Assembly: GCF_021391675.1 (NCBI RefSeq)
Contig: NZ_CP090095.1
Coordinates: forward strand, 2,981,501 to 3,045,500
Direction of reading: 5' to 3'
DNA from: Neorhizobium galegae
GTDB lineage: Bacteria; Pseudomonadota; Alphaproteobacteria; Rhizobiales; Rhizobiaceae
DNA length: 64,000 nucleotides
Positions within the stretch are counted from its first letter, which is position 1. Every line of letters starts with the position of its first letter. This document shows, piece by piece, positions 17,587 to 25,162 of this stretch. Below the pieces are notes generated by a model. The model had not been told where the DNA came from. It saw nothing but the letters and a program-made list of their open reading frames with translations, and did not search any database. Position numbers and translations under genes: made by a program.

Positions 17587-17965
17587 TCTCGGTGGCTTGC
17601 CCTTCACACCAGAGCCAGCGGTCCGCCTGTTTTCGGAAGATGTAGAGCGCCCGGTGGAGGCCGTTCGATTGCTCGCCCGCAAACTCGATTTCTTCCCGGC
17701 AGTCAAGCAGGACCGCGACGGCGTGATCGCGCGCGATAATCCGCACTATGTCGATCTCCAGCCTCAGGAACCGCGGGCCGCTTCCGGAGCAATACCGATC
17801 CAGATACTGGCAACGGTCGCAGACCTCACCGTGCGCGTTTATATAGGTAAAATCTCTGCCGAGGAGAGCTTCCATGTCCGCCCGGGACTGCCGCATGAGG
17901 GCGGAGGTCCTCGCCTGCAGGAGCTCGGCTATATGATCGTCGAGGTCCAAAGGCTGAACTGCCAT
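17567..17965 (-). CDS. SnoaL/NTF2-like small protein (DUF4440-type)
   Basis: A 132-residue protein starting MAVQPLDLDDHIAELLQART. The order of a helical start, LLGRDFTYINAHGEV in the first third and the beta-rich FRKQADRWLWCEGQATEI end fits the NTF2-like/DUF4440 cone fold used by many small-molecule-binding or isomerase proteins. No catalytic residue is assignable. Start 17965 is preferred over the longer open frame because the upstream translation is low-complexity and overlaps other signals. It lies between the two LysR genes. Confidence 0.7.
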   Translation of the reverse strand: MAVQPLDLDDHIAELLQARTSALMRQSRADMEALLGRDFTYINAHGEVCDRCQYLDRYCSGSGPRFLRLEIDIVRIIARDHAVAVLLDCREEIEFAGEQSNGLHRALYIFRKQADRWLWCEGQATEIRPPVV

Positions 17966-18078
17966 TCCACATCCCTTAAAGTCGAAGCAGACCCAATCAG
18001 CCTGCACCGGATAGAAGCCGGCGGATGGCGTCCCGTCAAGCAGGCAGGTCAAGCAGACAGGCCTCGTCGGCTGCGCGT

Positions 18079-18306
18079 TCAAAGATTGCGCTGCGAATAG
18101 AGGAGCCTTGCGGCGTGGAAGGCGCCCTCGTCCTGCGGACCGCGCCTGTCGCGGCCGTCGAGCAGGCCGAGGTCGCGCTGCCATGATTGCGGCATCTCCT
18201 CGAGATCGAGACGGTTGCGGCGGACCGCCAGCCGGCGGCGGATGGCATCGGCTATGCCGAGCTTCGGCAGGAACTGCTCGAGCGGCCAGGTGAGGATGGA
18301 AAACAT
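18079..18306 (-). CDS. DUF1127 small protein, divergent from second LysR gene
   Basis: A 75-residue protein (MFSILTWPLEQFLPKLGIAD start). The C-terminal DUF1127 motif is readable as LDLEEMPQSWQRDLGLLDGR, a variant of the L-x-x-M-x-x-x-x-L-x-D-I/L-G-L helix. Start 18306 follows a perfect GGAGG. Small DUF1127 proteins are abundant in Rhizobiaceae, where some bind RNA-processing partners and affect growth and envelope properties; the role here is unknown. It is divergent from LysR paralogue B with a shared 117-bp control region. Confidence 0.75.
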   Translation of the reverse strand: MFSILTWPLEQFLPKLGIADAIRRRLAVRRNRLDLEEMPQSWQRDLGLLDGRDRRGPQDEGAFHAARLLYSQRNL

Positions 18307-18405
18307 CTCTTGCCTCCAACGGGGATACCCCGTTTTCATTTGATCGGTATGGAGGTAACTTGCGCCGGAAAATCTCGGTAATCCAATCGAATTACCGTCT
18401 GAATG

Positions 18406-18422
18406 GATCAAGAGAACTTATC
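18406..18422 (+). promoter_or_regulatory. Conserved leader before second LysR gene (copy B)
   Basis: Identical 17-base copy of gatcaagagaacttatc found at 16636-16652, placed one base before the LysR start codon in both cases. The preceding aatccaatcgaattacc resembles the stretch before copy A and includes a T-N11-A-like box, the usual LysR binding pattern. There is no classical Shine-Dalgarno; aagaga is the best match. Confidence 0.5.
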
Positions 18423-18423
18423 T

Positions 18424-19320
18424 ATGAAGATGTCGAAACAGTTTCCGCTGAATGGGCTTCGGGTATTCGAAGCCGCCGCCCGGCTGATGAGCTTCACCCG
18501 GGCCGGCGAGGAGCTGGGGCTTACCCAGACGGCTGTGAGCTACCAGATCAAGCTGCTGGAGGACACGCTCGGCGAACAGCTCTTCCTGCGCCGGCCGAGG
18601 CAGGTTTCGCTGACGGAGGCGGGAGAACGGCTGGCCCCGAGGATCGCGGAAGCATTCGCGATCATGAGCGATGCACTCTCCACCCTGCACGACGCGTCGG
18701 AGGGCACGTTGATCATCCATTCGACGGCGACCTTCGCCTCGCGCTGGCTGGCGCGCCATCTCGGCACGTTCCAGCTCGAAAATCCGGGCATTGCCGTCAG
18801 GCTGGAGACATCGCAGGAGATGATCGATTTTTCGCGGGCGCAGGCGGACATCGCGATCCGCAGCGGCAAGGGCGAATGGCCGGGCCTGCGCGGGCATTTT
18901 CTGATGCGCAATCATTTCACGCCGATGCTGAGCCCGGATCTGGCGGCCACGATCGGCGGCGTGAAGAGGCCGGAGGATATCCTGAAGCTCAGGATCATCG
19001 ATCCCGGCGATCCGTGGTGGCCGTTCTGGTTTGCCGCAGCCGGCGTGCCGAATGTCGACCTCAGCGGTCGGCCCGTGAGCAGAATGGGCGCACAGGTCTT
19101 CGAGGCCGCCGCCGCGGTCGCTGGCCAGGGGGTCGCGATCCTGCAGCCGGAATTTTATACCGACGATATCGCCCTTGGACGGCTGGTCCAGCCGTTCGAC
19201 ATTCTCGGCTATGACGGCAGCGACTATTGGCTCGTCTATCCGGAGGCCCGCAGGAATTCCAAGAAAATCCGTGCCTTCCGCGACTTCATGCGGAAAACCA
19301 TGCCGACATTCCTGGACTAG
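18424..19320 (+). CDS. LysR-family regulator, GcvA-like (paralogue B)
   Basis: A 298-residue LysR protein whose first 75 residues track paralogue A (FPLNGLRVFEAAARLMSFTR; LGLTQTAVSYQIKLLEDTLG; FLRRPRQVSLTEAGERL). The effector domain differs more, which fits a change of ligand after duplication. It shares the 17-base leader and is also divergent from a DUF1127 gene. It is the last plus-strand gene before puuD, about 770 bp away, and a candidate regulator of purine catabolism by location only. Confidence 0.92.
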   Translation: MKMSKQFPLNGLRVFEAAARLMSFTRAGEELGLTQTAVSYQIKLLEDTLGEQLFLRRPRQVSLTEAGERLAPRIAEAFAIMSDALSTLHDASEGTLIIHSTATFASRWLARHLGTFQLENPGIAVRLETSQEMIDFSRAQADIAIRSGKGEWPGLRGHFLMRNHFTPMLSPDLAATIGGVKRPEDILKLRIIDPGDPWWPFWFAAAGVPNVDLSGRPVSRMGAQVFEAAAAVAGQGVAILQPEFYTDDIALGRLVQPFDILGYDGSDYWLVYPEARRNSKKIRAFRDFMRKTMPTFLD

Positions 19321-19421
19321 CCGACATCCCGGGACTTGCAGTCAGTTTTCTATCCGCCGCTTTGCTGGACGGAAAACTGCCTGGGTATTTCGCACCTGGC
19401 CGCTCTTGGTCGCGAGCGCGC

Positions 19422-19781
19422 CTAGTAGCTCATGTCCGGCGCATAAAAGCAGCGCAGAGTGTCTTCAGTCGGATAAAGGCAGAGATGATATTCCTCGTCC
19501 TGGCTCCGCCTTGCCTGACTCTGCGGCAATTTGAAATCATGCGGGCGGGTGATCAATCGATGGTCGCCGGGCCCTAGGATGATCTCGTAGCCGCCGTTGA
19601 TGATCTTGACGTTCTTCGTCGAGATCATCTGGCAGTCGCCTGTGTGGTTGTCACCATTGCAGCAAAAGCCGTCGTATTTCCACGTCGAGCCGCTCGGACT
19701 GTGGGCTTCGTGAGCCGCAGCGGAACCGACGTAGACGCAGGACGCGTACGCAATCATCACACCTTTCAGAATACCACGCAT
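19422..19781 (-). CDS. Small secreted cysteine-containing protein, unknown
   Basis: A 119-residue protein. The start MRGILKGVMIAYASCVYVGS with cleavage near SAAAHEA predicts a Sec signal peptide. The mature part has four or five cysteines (GFCCNGDNHTGDCQM, LCLYPTEDTLRCFY), suggesting disulfides in the periplasm. No family is recognised with certainty; similar short proteins occur in Rhizobiales as hypothetical secreted proteins. The start at 19781 follows GGAG at acceptable spacing. It reads away from puuD, so the 309-bp gap between them carries signals for both. Confidence 0.7.
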   Translation of the reverse strand: MRGILKGVMIAYASCVYVGSAAAHEAHSPSGSTWKYDGFCCNGDNHTGDCQMISTKNVKIINGGYEIILGPGDHRLITRPHDFKLPQSQARRSQDEEYHLCLYPTEDTLRCFYAPDMSY

Positions 19782-19907
19782 AAGCTTAGTCTCCGTTGAT
19801 GAATGCCCCCACCACCGGCTCAAACCGCACGCATTACCAAGCTTTCACCGGCTGACTTGCAATTGTCACAATACGTTGAGTCGCCTCCGCGGGCTAACCC
19901 CAACTTA

Positions 19908-19936
19908 TTGCGATGCACAATTCAGAACATTCTACT
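19908..19936 (+). promoter_or_regulatory. Candidate sigma-70 promoter for the RNA before puuD
   Basis: ttgcga (19908-19913), a 17-base spacer and tctact (19931-19936) match the rhizobial housekeeping promoter moderately well. The predicted start near 19943 is about 108 bases before a strong intrinsic terminator. No better promoter was found between here and puuD. Confidence 0.4.
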
Positions 19937-19942
19937 ATTTGC

Positions 19943-20050
19943 AGTCCTGGAGAAGATCGCGCGAAGGGAACTCGAAGTCGCGGGTCACGGTTCCGTGTCG
20001 GAACAAAAAGTGTTCCAGCCGGCCCCCTCTTCCCTTGGCCGGCTTTTTTC
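19943..20050 (+). ncRNA. Candidate small RNA or attenuated leader upstream of puuD
   Basis: Between a plausible promoter and a strong terminator lie about 108 noncoding bases with three consecutive hairpins: gttccg/cggaac around 19990-20004, ggaaca/tgttcc at 20000-20016 (mutually exclusive with the first), and the gccggcc/ggccggc terminator at 20018-20043 followed by six T. The overlap of the first two stems suggests alternative folds. It could be an independent sRNA like the alpha-r families of rhizobia, or a purine-responsive leader controlling puuD, which begins 41 bases after the T run. No open frame of useful length is present. The choice between these is undecided. Confidence 0.55.
20018..20049 (+). 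terminator. Strong intrinsic terminator before puuD
   Basis: Arms gccggcc (20018-20024) and ggccggc (20037-20043), a 12-base loop and tttttt (20044-20049). The nearest upstream plus-strand gene ends 700 bp earlier, so the terminator most likely ends a small RNA or acts as an attenuator. Confidence 0.75.
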
Positions 20051-20090
20051 CCCAAAGTGACGAGTCGGGGGGCAAAAAGGGGAAGACTGA

Positions 20091-21317
20091 ATGTACGAAT
20101 ACGCCATCGCCTGGGAGTGGCTGAGTTTCGCCGCCCGCTGGTTCCATGTCATCACGGCGATCGCCTGGATCGGCTCATCGTTCTATTTCATTGCGCTCGA
20201 TCTGGGGCTGACGAAGCGCCCGAACATGCCCGTCGGCGTCTATGGCGAGGAATGGCAGGTGCATGGCGGCGGTTTCTACCACGTCCAGAAATACCTGGTG
20301 GCGCCGGCACAGATGCCCGAACACCTGACATGGTTCAAATACGAGAGCTATTTCACCTGGATTTCCGGCTTCCTGATGCTCTGCATCGTCTATTACGGCG
20401 GAGCCGACCTGTTCCTGATCGACCGCACCGTGATGGATCTCGCGCCCTGGCAGGCGATCGGCCTGTCGCTGGCATCGCTGTCTGTCGGCTGGATCATCTA
20501 TGACCTGCTCTGCAAGTCGCCGCTTGGCAACAATACCTGGGGGCTGATGGCCCTGCTCTTCCTGGTGCTGATCGTCATGGCCTGGGGGTATACGCAGGTA
20601 TTCTCCGGCCGTGCGGCCTTCCTGCATCTCGGCGCGTTCACCGCGACGATCATGTCGGCCAACGTCTTCTTCATCATCATCCCCAACCAGAAGATCGTCG
20701 TCGCCGACCTGATCGCGGGGCGCACGCCTGACCCGAAATACGGCGCCATCGCCAAGCAGCGTTCGCTGCACAACAACTACCTGACGCTGCCCGTCATCTT
20801 CTTCATGCTGTCGAACCACTATCCGCTGGCGTTCGCGACCCATTTCAACTGGGTGATCGCCGCGCTCGTCTTCCTGATGGGAGTGACGATAAGGCACTGG
20901 TTCAACACCACCCATGCCCGAAAGGGCAAGCCGACCTGGACCTGGCTGGTGACGGTGCTGCTGTTCATCGTCATCATGTGGCTCTCGACCGTTCCGAAAG
21001 TGCTGACCGGCGAGACCGAGACCTCGATGACCCCCGCCGCCCAGAAATTCGCGGCCAACGCCCATTTCGGCGCAGCGAGGGATGTCGTACAGGCGCGCTG
21101 TTCCATGTGCCATGCGGCTGAACCCGTTTACGAGGGCGTCAAATTTACCCCCAAATCCCTCAAACTGGAGACGGATGCCGAAATTGCCGCCCATGCGCGG
21201 GAAATCTACATCCAGGCCGGCCGCAGCCACGCCATGCCGCCGGGCAATGTCACCGACATTTCTCCGGAGGAACGCAAGCTGCTGGTGGCCTGGTACGAAA
21301 GCGCGATATCCCAATGA
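20091..21317 (+). CDS. puuD: Membrane urate hydroxylase PuuD with C-terminal cytochrome c domain
   Basis: A 408-residue integral membrane protein with about eight hydrophobic segments (starting SFAARWFHVITAIAWIGSSF) and a C-terminal cytochrome c domain whose heme motif CSMCH lies near residue 338, with the axial Met in SHAMPPGN. This is the PuuD architecture, the cytochrome-linked enzyme that oxidises urate to 5-hydroxyisourate and replaces soluble uricase; electrons go to the respiratory chain. It is followed by guaD with a 4-bp overlap. The start is preceded by a GGGGAAG. The upstream hairpins may control it. Confidence 0.94.
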   Translation: MYEYAIAWEWLSFAARWFHVITAIAWIGSSFYFIALDLGLTKRPNMPVGVYGEEWQVHGGGFYHVQKYLVAPAQMPEHLTWFKYESYFTWISGFLMLCIVYYGGADLFLIDRTVMDLAPWQAIGLSLASLSVGWIIYDLLCKSPLGNNTWGLMALLFLVLIVMAWGYTQVFSGRAAFLHLGAFTATIMSANVFFIIIPNQKIVVADLIAGRTPDPKYGAIAKQRSLHNNYLTLPVIFFMLSNHYPLAFATHFNWVIAALVFLMGVTIRHWFNTTHARKGKPTWTWLVTVLLFIVIMWLSTVPKVLTGETETSMTPAAQKFAANAHFGAARDVVQARCSMCHAAEPVYEGVKFTPKSLKLETDAEIAAHAREIYIQAGRSHAMPPGNVTDISPEERKLLVAWYESAISQ

Positions 21318-22630
21318 CGAAGACACTGATCCGCGGCCGGCTGCTCTCCTTCACGCGCGCGCCGCTCTCGCTCGCCGACACCGACAGCTACCTCTATGAA
21401 AGCGACGGCGCGCTGCTGATTGAGGACGGCAAGATTTCGGTTACCGGCAGCTACGGCACGGTGAAGGCGATTGCGCCAGAGGGCGTCGAGGAAATCGACC
21501 ACCGGCCGCATCTGATCCTGCCCGGCTTCATCGACATGCACCTGCATTTCCCGCAGATGCAGGTGATCGCCTCCTATGCCGCCAACCTGCTCGAGTGGCT
21601 GAACACCTACACCTTTCCGGAGGAATGCCGGTTCGTAGAGAGCGAGCACGCGGGGCGCATCGCCACACATTTCTATGACGAACTGCTGCGCCACGGCACC
21701 ACGACGGCGGTCGCCTACTGCTCCGTTCACAAGACCTCGGCCGACGCATTCTTTGCCGAAGCGCTGAAGCGCGGCATGTGCATGGTCGGCGGCAAGGTGA
21801 TGATGGACCGCAACGCGCCGCAGGGCCTGCTCGACACGCCGCAGATGGGTTATGACGAAACGAGAGCCGTGATCGCCGACTGGCACGGCAAGGGCCGCTG
21901 CCACGTCGCCATCACTCCGCGCTTCGCGATCACCTCGACGCCCGCCCAGATGAAGGCCGCCCAGGCGCTGGCGCGGGAATTTCCCGACCTGCATATCCAG
22001 ACGCATCTCTCCGAAAACCACGAGGAGATCCGCTACACGGGAGAACTCTATCCGGACGCCAGGGACTATACCGACATCTACGCCCATTACGGCCTTCTCG
22101 GCCCCAAGACCCTGCTCGGCCACGCGATCCATCTCTCCGATCGCGAAGCCGATGCGCTTTCGGAGGCTGGCGCCGTCGCCGTCCACTGCCCGACCTCCAA
22201 CCTCTTCCTCGGCTCCGGCCTGTTCCCGATGAAATCGCTGATGCGGCGGCAAAAGCCGGTCCGGGTGGCGGTCGCCACCGATATCGGCGGCGGCTCCAGC
22301 TATTCGATGCTGAGGACCATGGACGAGGCCTACAAGATCCAGCAACTCCTCGGCGAGCGTCTGAACCCGCTCGAAAGCTTCTACCTGATGACCCGGGGCA
22401 ATGCCGAGGCGCTGTCGATGGCGGAACATATCGGCACGCTGGAGCCGGGCACCGATGCCGACCTCGTGGTGCTGAACGGCGCCTCGACGCCTGCCATGCG
22501 GCTGCGGATGGAAACGGTGAAGACGCTGGCCGAGGAACTCTTCCTGCTGCAGACCATGGGCGACGACCGCGCCGTGGTCGAGACCTATGTGGCGGGTAAG
22601 GCGATGAAAGGTGGGCTGGCGGGTGAGTGA
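21314..22630 (+). CDS. guaD: Guanine deaminase
   Basis: A 438-residue amidohydrolase with metal ligands in GFIDMHLHFPQMQVI (HxH near residue 75), HLSENHEEI (His and Glu) and ATDIGGGSSYSM (Asp). The FPQMQ and TDIGGGSS segments are specific to guanine deaminases, which convert guanine to xanthine, the substrate of XdhAB. The ATG overlaps the puuD stop (ATGA), so the two are translationally coupled, placing guanine entry and urate oxidation in one operon. HigB follows after 18 bp. Confidence 0.95.
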   Translation: MTKTLIRGRLLSFTRAPLSLADTDSYLYESDGALLIEDGKISVTGSYGTVKAIAPEGVEEIDHRPHLILPGFIDMHLHFPQMQVIASYAANLLEWLNTYTFPEECRFVESEHAGRIATHFYDELLRHGTTTAVAYCSVHKTSADAFFAEALKRGMCMVGGKVMMDRNAPQGLLDTPQMGYDETRAVIADWHGKGRCHVAITPRFAITSTPAQMKAAQALAREFPDLHIQTHLSENHEEIRYTGELYPDARDYTDIYAHYGLLGPKTLLGHAIHLSDREADALSEAGAVAVHCPTSNLFLGSGLFPMKSLMRRQKPVRVAVATDIGGGSSYSMLRTMDEAYKIQQLLGERLNPLESFYLMTRGNAEALSMAEHIGTLEPGTDADLVVLNGASTPAMRLRMETVKTLAEELFLLQTMGDDRAVVETYVAGKAMKGGLAGE

Positions 22631-22648
22631 TATGAGAATGTCTCTGCC

Positions 22649-22969
22649 ATGAGGATTATCGCTCGCCGGACTTTGACAAGGTTTGCGGAGAGCCAGGCGG
22701 GTCGGCGGGATTATCCTGCGGTCAAAGATGCGATTGAGGTCTGGCATGATCGTGCCGGCAAGGCTCAATGGAGAAACTCTGCCGACGTTCGGCAAACTTT
22801 CGCCACAGCGAGCATCGTCAATGCCGAGCGTATCGTTTTCAATATCAAGGGAAACGATTATAGTTTGGTGGTCGCTATCGATTTCGACAAGTCGATTATC
22901 TGGATAAAATGGATCGGCACGCACAAGGAATACGATCACATCGACGCGGCAAAGGTGGAATATGATTGA
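22649..22969 (+). CDS. higB: HigB-family mRNA interferase toxin
   Basis: A 106-residue RelE/HigB-like toxin: MRIIARRTLTRFAESQAGRR, WHDRAGKAQWRNSADVRQTF, then NIKGNDYSLVVAIDF and the C-terminal IKWIGTHKEYDHIDAAKV. The IxxRRTLxxF start and FIGTHAEYDxID end are characteristic of the HigB branch that associates with ribosomes and cleaves mRNA. It overlaps the next gene by 8 bp and sits only 18 bp after guaD without a clear promoter, so read-through from puuD-guaD may express it. Confidence 0.9.
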   Translation: MRIIARRTLTRFAESQAGRRDYPAVKDAIEVWHDRAGKAQWRNSADVRQTFATASIVNAERIVFNIKGNDYSLVVAIDFDKSIIWIKWIGTHKEYDHIDAAKVEYD

Positions 22970-23372
22970 GATCCGGCCCATCCGCTCGGATGAGGATTAT
23001 GAAGGCGCTCTACGAACCCTCTCCAAGCTCTGGGGAGCAGCCAGCGGAACGTTGGAGGGCGACCAGCTCGATATTCTCGCGACCTTGATCGATGCGTATG
23101 AAAAAGAGCATTTCCCGATGGATGCCCCCAGTCCGGAAGCATTGGCAGCTTTCGAAACGGAGCAGCAAGACGCTGTGGCCGCGTCGTTTGAAGATCAGCT
23201 TGTCTTCCAGGTCTTCAAGGACAAAGCGGGCCGCTTTGCATTTCGCCTTTTGGGAGCTGGAAAAATGATACTTCACTCCGAAACGTTCGATACAAAATCC
23301 GATGCGATCAACGCAATCAAACTGCTGCAAGAGAGCGCATCACAGTCGAAGATAGTCGAACTCGCCGCGTGA
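22962..23372 (+). CDS. Chimeric HigA-like antitoxin: HigA N-terminal half fused to DUF1508 (YegP-like) domain
   Basis: Residues 1-69 (MIEIRPIRSDEDYEGALRTL, ASGTLEGDQLDILATLIDAY, FPMDAPSPEALAAFETEQQ) match the toxin-binding N-terminal half of HigA antitoxins. HigA proteins continue with a helix-turn-helix DNA-binding domain. Here residues 80-122 instead read LVFQVFKDKAGRFAFRLLGA and TFDTKSDAINAIKLL, the pattern of the DUF1508/YegP domain. The gene is one intact 136-codon frame, so this is a domain replacement, not a frameshift. It probably still neutralises HigB but may not repress its own operon. Function of the DUF1508 part is unknown. Confidence 0.85.
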   Translation: MIEIRPIRSDEDYEGALRTLSKLWGAASGTLEGDQLDILATLIDAYEKEHFPMDAPSPEALAAFETEQQDAVAASFEDQLVFQVFKDKAGRFAFRLLGAGKMILHSETFDTKSDAINAIKLLQESASQSKIVELAA

Positions 23373-23529
23373 AGCCAGATAGGCGCTCAACGGCGATGAC
23401 CCCGACATCCCCGCCCCACGAAGGCCTGGACGCGCGGCTGAAAACCTGATCAATTTCGGTGACCTGCGCCGAAAATTTGTGCTAATTCCTGGCCCGCCTT
23501 GTCTCCCGCCTTCGAAAGCAGCTCGACTG

Positions 23530-24675
23530 ATGTCCAAACCGCTGACCATCGCAGACCTCAAAAACCTTGCCCGCCGTCGCGTGCCAAAAATGTTCTTCGA
23601 TTATGCCGATAGCGGCGCCTGGACCGAGGGAACCTACCGGGCGAACGAGGAAGACTATTCGAAGATCAAGCTGCGCCAGCGGGTTCTGGTCGACATGACC
23701 AACCGCACGCTCGAAACCACGATGATCGGCGAAAAGGCGGCGATGCCCGTGGCGCTGGCGCCGACCGGCATGACCGGCATGCAGCATGCCGACGGCGAAA
23801 TGCTGGCCGCCAAGGCGGCGGAAGAATTCGGCGTGCCCTTCACGCTGTCGACCATGAGCATCTGCTCGATCGAGGACGTCGCCTCGGTGACCACGAAACC
23901 CTTCTGGTTCCAGCTCTACGTGATGAAGGACCGCGGCTTCGTCGAACGGCTGATCGGCCGCGCCAAGGCGGCGAAATGTTCGGCGCTGGTCGTCACCGCC
24001 GACTTGCAGATCCTCGGCCAGCGCCACAAGGACCTGCGCAACGGCCTCGCCGCTCCGCCGAAGCCGACGCTGAACGCCGCCCTGCAGCTCGTGACGCGCC
24101 CGAGATGGTGCCTGGAAATGCTGGGGACCAAGCGCCGCGGTTTCGGCAATATCGTCGGCCATGCGAGCAATGTCTCCGACCTCTCCTCGCTCGGCGCCTG
24201 GACGGCGGAACAGTTCGACCCGCGGCTTTCCTGGGACGACATCCGCTGGATCAAGGACCTCTGGGGCGGCAAGATGATCATCAAGGGCATACTCGACGAA
24301 GAGGATGCGCGCGCCGCCGCCGACACCGGCGCGGATGCAATCATCGTCTCCAACCACGGCGGCCGCCAGCTCGACGGCGCTCCCTCCTCGATCAGCATGC
24401 TGCCGAGGATCGTCGAAGCGGTCGGCGACCGGATCGAGGTGCATGTGGATGGCGGCATCCGCTCGGGCCAGGACGTGCTGAAGGCCGTAGCGCTCGGCGC
24501 CCGCGGCACCCATATCGGCCGGCCCTTCCTCTACGGCCTCGGCGCCATGGGCAAGGAAGGCGTCACCACGACTCTCGAGATCATCCGCAAGGAACTCGAC
24601 ATCACCATGGCGCTCTGCGGAAAACGCGATATCCAGCATATCGACCGCAACATCCTCGCCAACATGCCGTTCTGA
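23530..24675 (+). CDS. lldD: FMN-dependent L-lactate dehydrogenase / alpha-hydroxy-acid oxidase
   Basis: A 381-residue FMN enzyme of the lactate dehydrogenase/glycolate oxidase family. It starts MSKPLTIADLKNLARRRVPK, binds FMN through FFDYADSGAW and APTGMTGMQH, and carries the active-site histidine in SNHGGRQLDGAPS and the phosphate-binding HVDGGIRSGQDVLKA. The sequence fits LldD, which oxidises L-lactate to pyruvate at the membrane. Start 23530 begins the conserved N terminus; the open frame upstream is read-through. The ribosome-binding site is weak. It appears as a lone gene without lldP or lldR neighbours. Confidence 0.9.
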   Translation: MSKPLTIADLKNLARRRVPKMFFDYADSGAWTEGTYRANEEDYSKIKLRQRVLVDMTNRTLETTMIGEKAAMPVALAPTGMTGMQHADGEMLAAKAAEEFGVPFTLSTMSICSIEDVASVTTKPFWFQLYVMKDRGFVERLIGRAKAAKCSALVVTADLQILGQRHKDLRNGLAAPPKPTLNAALQLVTRPRWCLEMLGTKRRGFGNIVGHASNVSDLSSLGAWTAEQFDPRLSWDDIRWIKDLWGGKMIIKGILDEEDARAAADTGADAIIVSNHGGRQLDGAPSSISMLPRIVEAVGDRIEVHVDGGIRSGQDVLKAVALGARGTHIGRPFLYGLGAMGKEGVTTTLEIIRKELDITMALCGKRDIQHIDRNILANMPF

Positions 24676-24700
24676 CGACTGAGTTGAGAAGGCTGCGGTG

Positions 24701-24754
24701 ATGAGTCACTTTTCCCAACTTTAGGGGGCATATTGCCCCCTTAAATGAGTCACT
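24701..24754. repeat. Hairpin flanked by 10-bp direct repeats, after lldD
   Basis: The 10-mer atgagtcact occurs at 24701-24710 and again at 24745-24754. Between them a near-perfect hairpin (agggggca at 24723-24730, tgccccct at 24734-24741) is followed by ttaa. It could be the lldD terminator, but the flanking direct repeats look like a target duplication around a tiny inserted palindrome. Confidence 0.5.
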
Positions 24755-24871
24755 CAGTGCAAAACCCATGATTTCCAGCGCTTCGCACGAAGGGGGCCTG
24801 GAGAAACCACGGAGTAGCAACAGCAGTTTCCAGTGCCGCTATTGCCTTAACCCCTCGGCCTGTAGACGTCC

Positions 24872-25162
24872 TCAGTGAAACGCCGGGGCCTCTGCCGTGA
24901 GTACCTCGAGTGATCTGCGAAACTCAGGCGTGGAGATGAAGTCGGCAAGAAAATCCAGGTCATCTGCAAAGCCGCGGATCTGAAATCCACGATTGTAGAA
25001 TAGGCCCCAGGGATTCGTAGCGTTGAGATCGATAAGCAGCCCGAAGTTGATGGCGGACAAATCCCAAATCAATTCAACGCAGTTCTCCGGTATATCACGA
25101 GCCCCGCAGTGATCTAAAAGGTCGCGGAATTCCTTCCAATCGGCCGTAGGCGGGAGGTTCAT
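24872..25162 (-). CDS. Hypothetical protein, unrecognised
   Basis: A 96-residue acidic protein beginning MNLPPTADWKEFRDLLDHCG, with a hydrophobic middle (ELIWDLSAINFGLLIDLN) and a helical, acidic end (DLDFLADFISTPEFRRSLEV). I do not recognise the family. The size and acidity are like immunity proteins or barstar-type inhibitors, but no toxin partner is next to it and no motif supports that. The ATG at 25162 follows GGGAA; a TTG at 25180 would add six residues. Base composition is lower in GC than the flanking housekeeping genes. Confidence 0.45.
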   Translation of the reverse strand: MNLPPTADWKEFRDLLDHCGARDIPENCVELIWDLSAINFGLLIDLNATNPWGLFYNRGFQIRGFADDLDFLADFISTPEFRRSLEVLTAEAPAFH

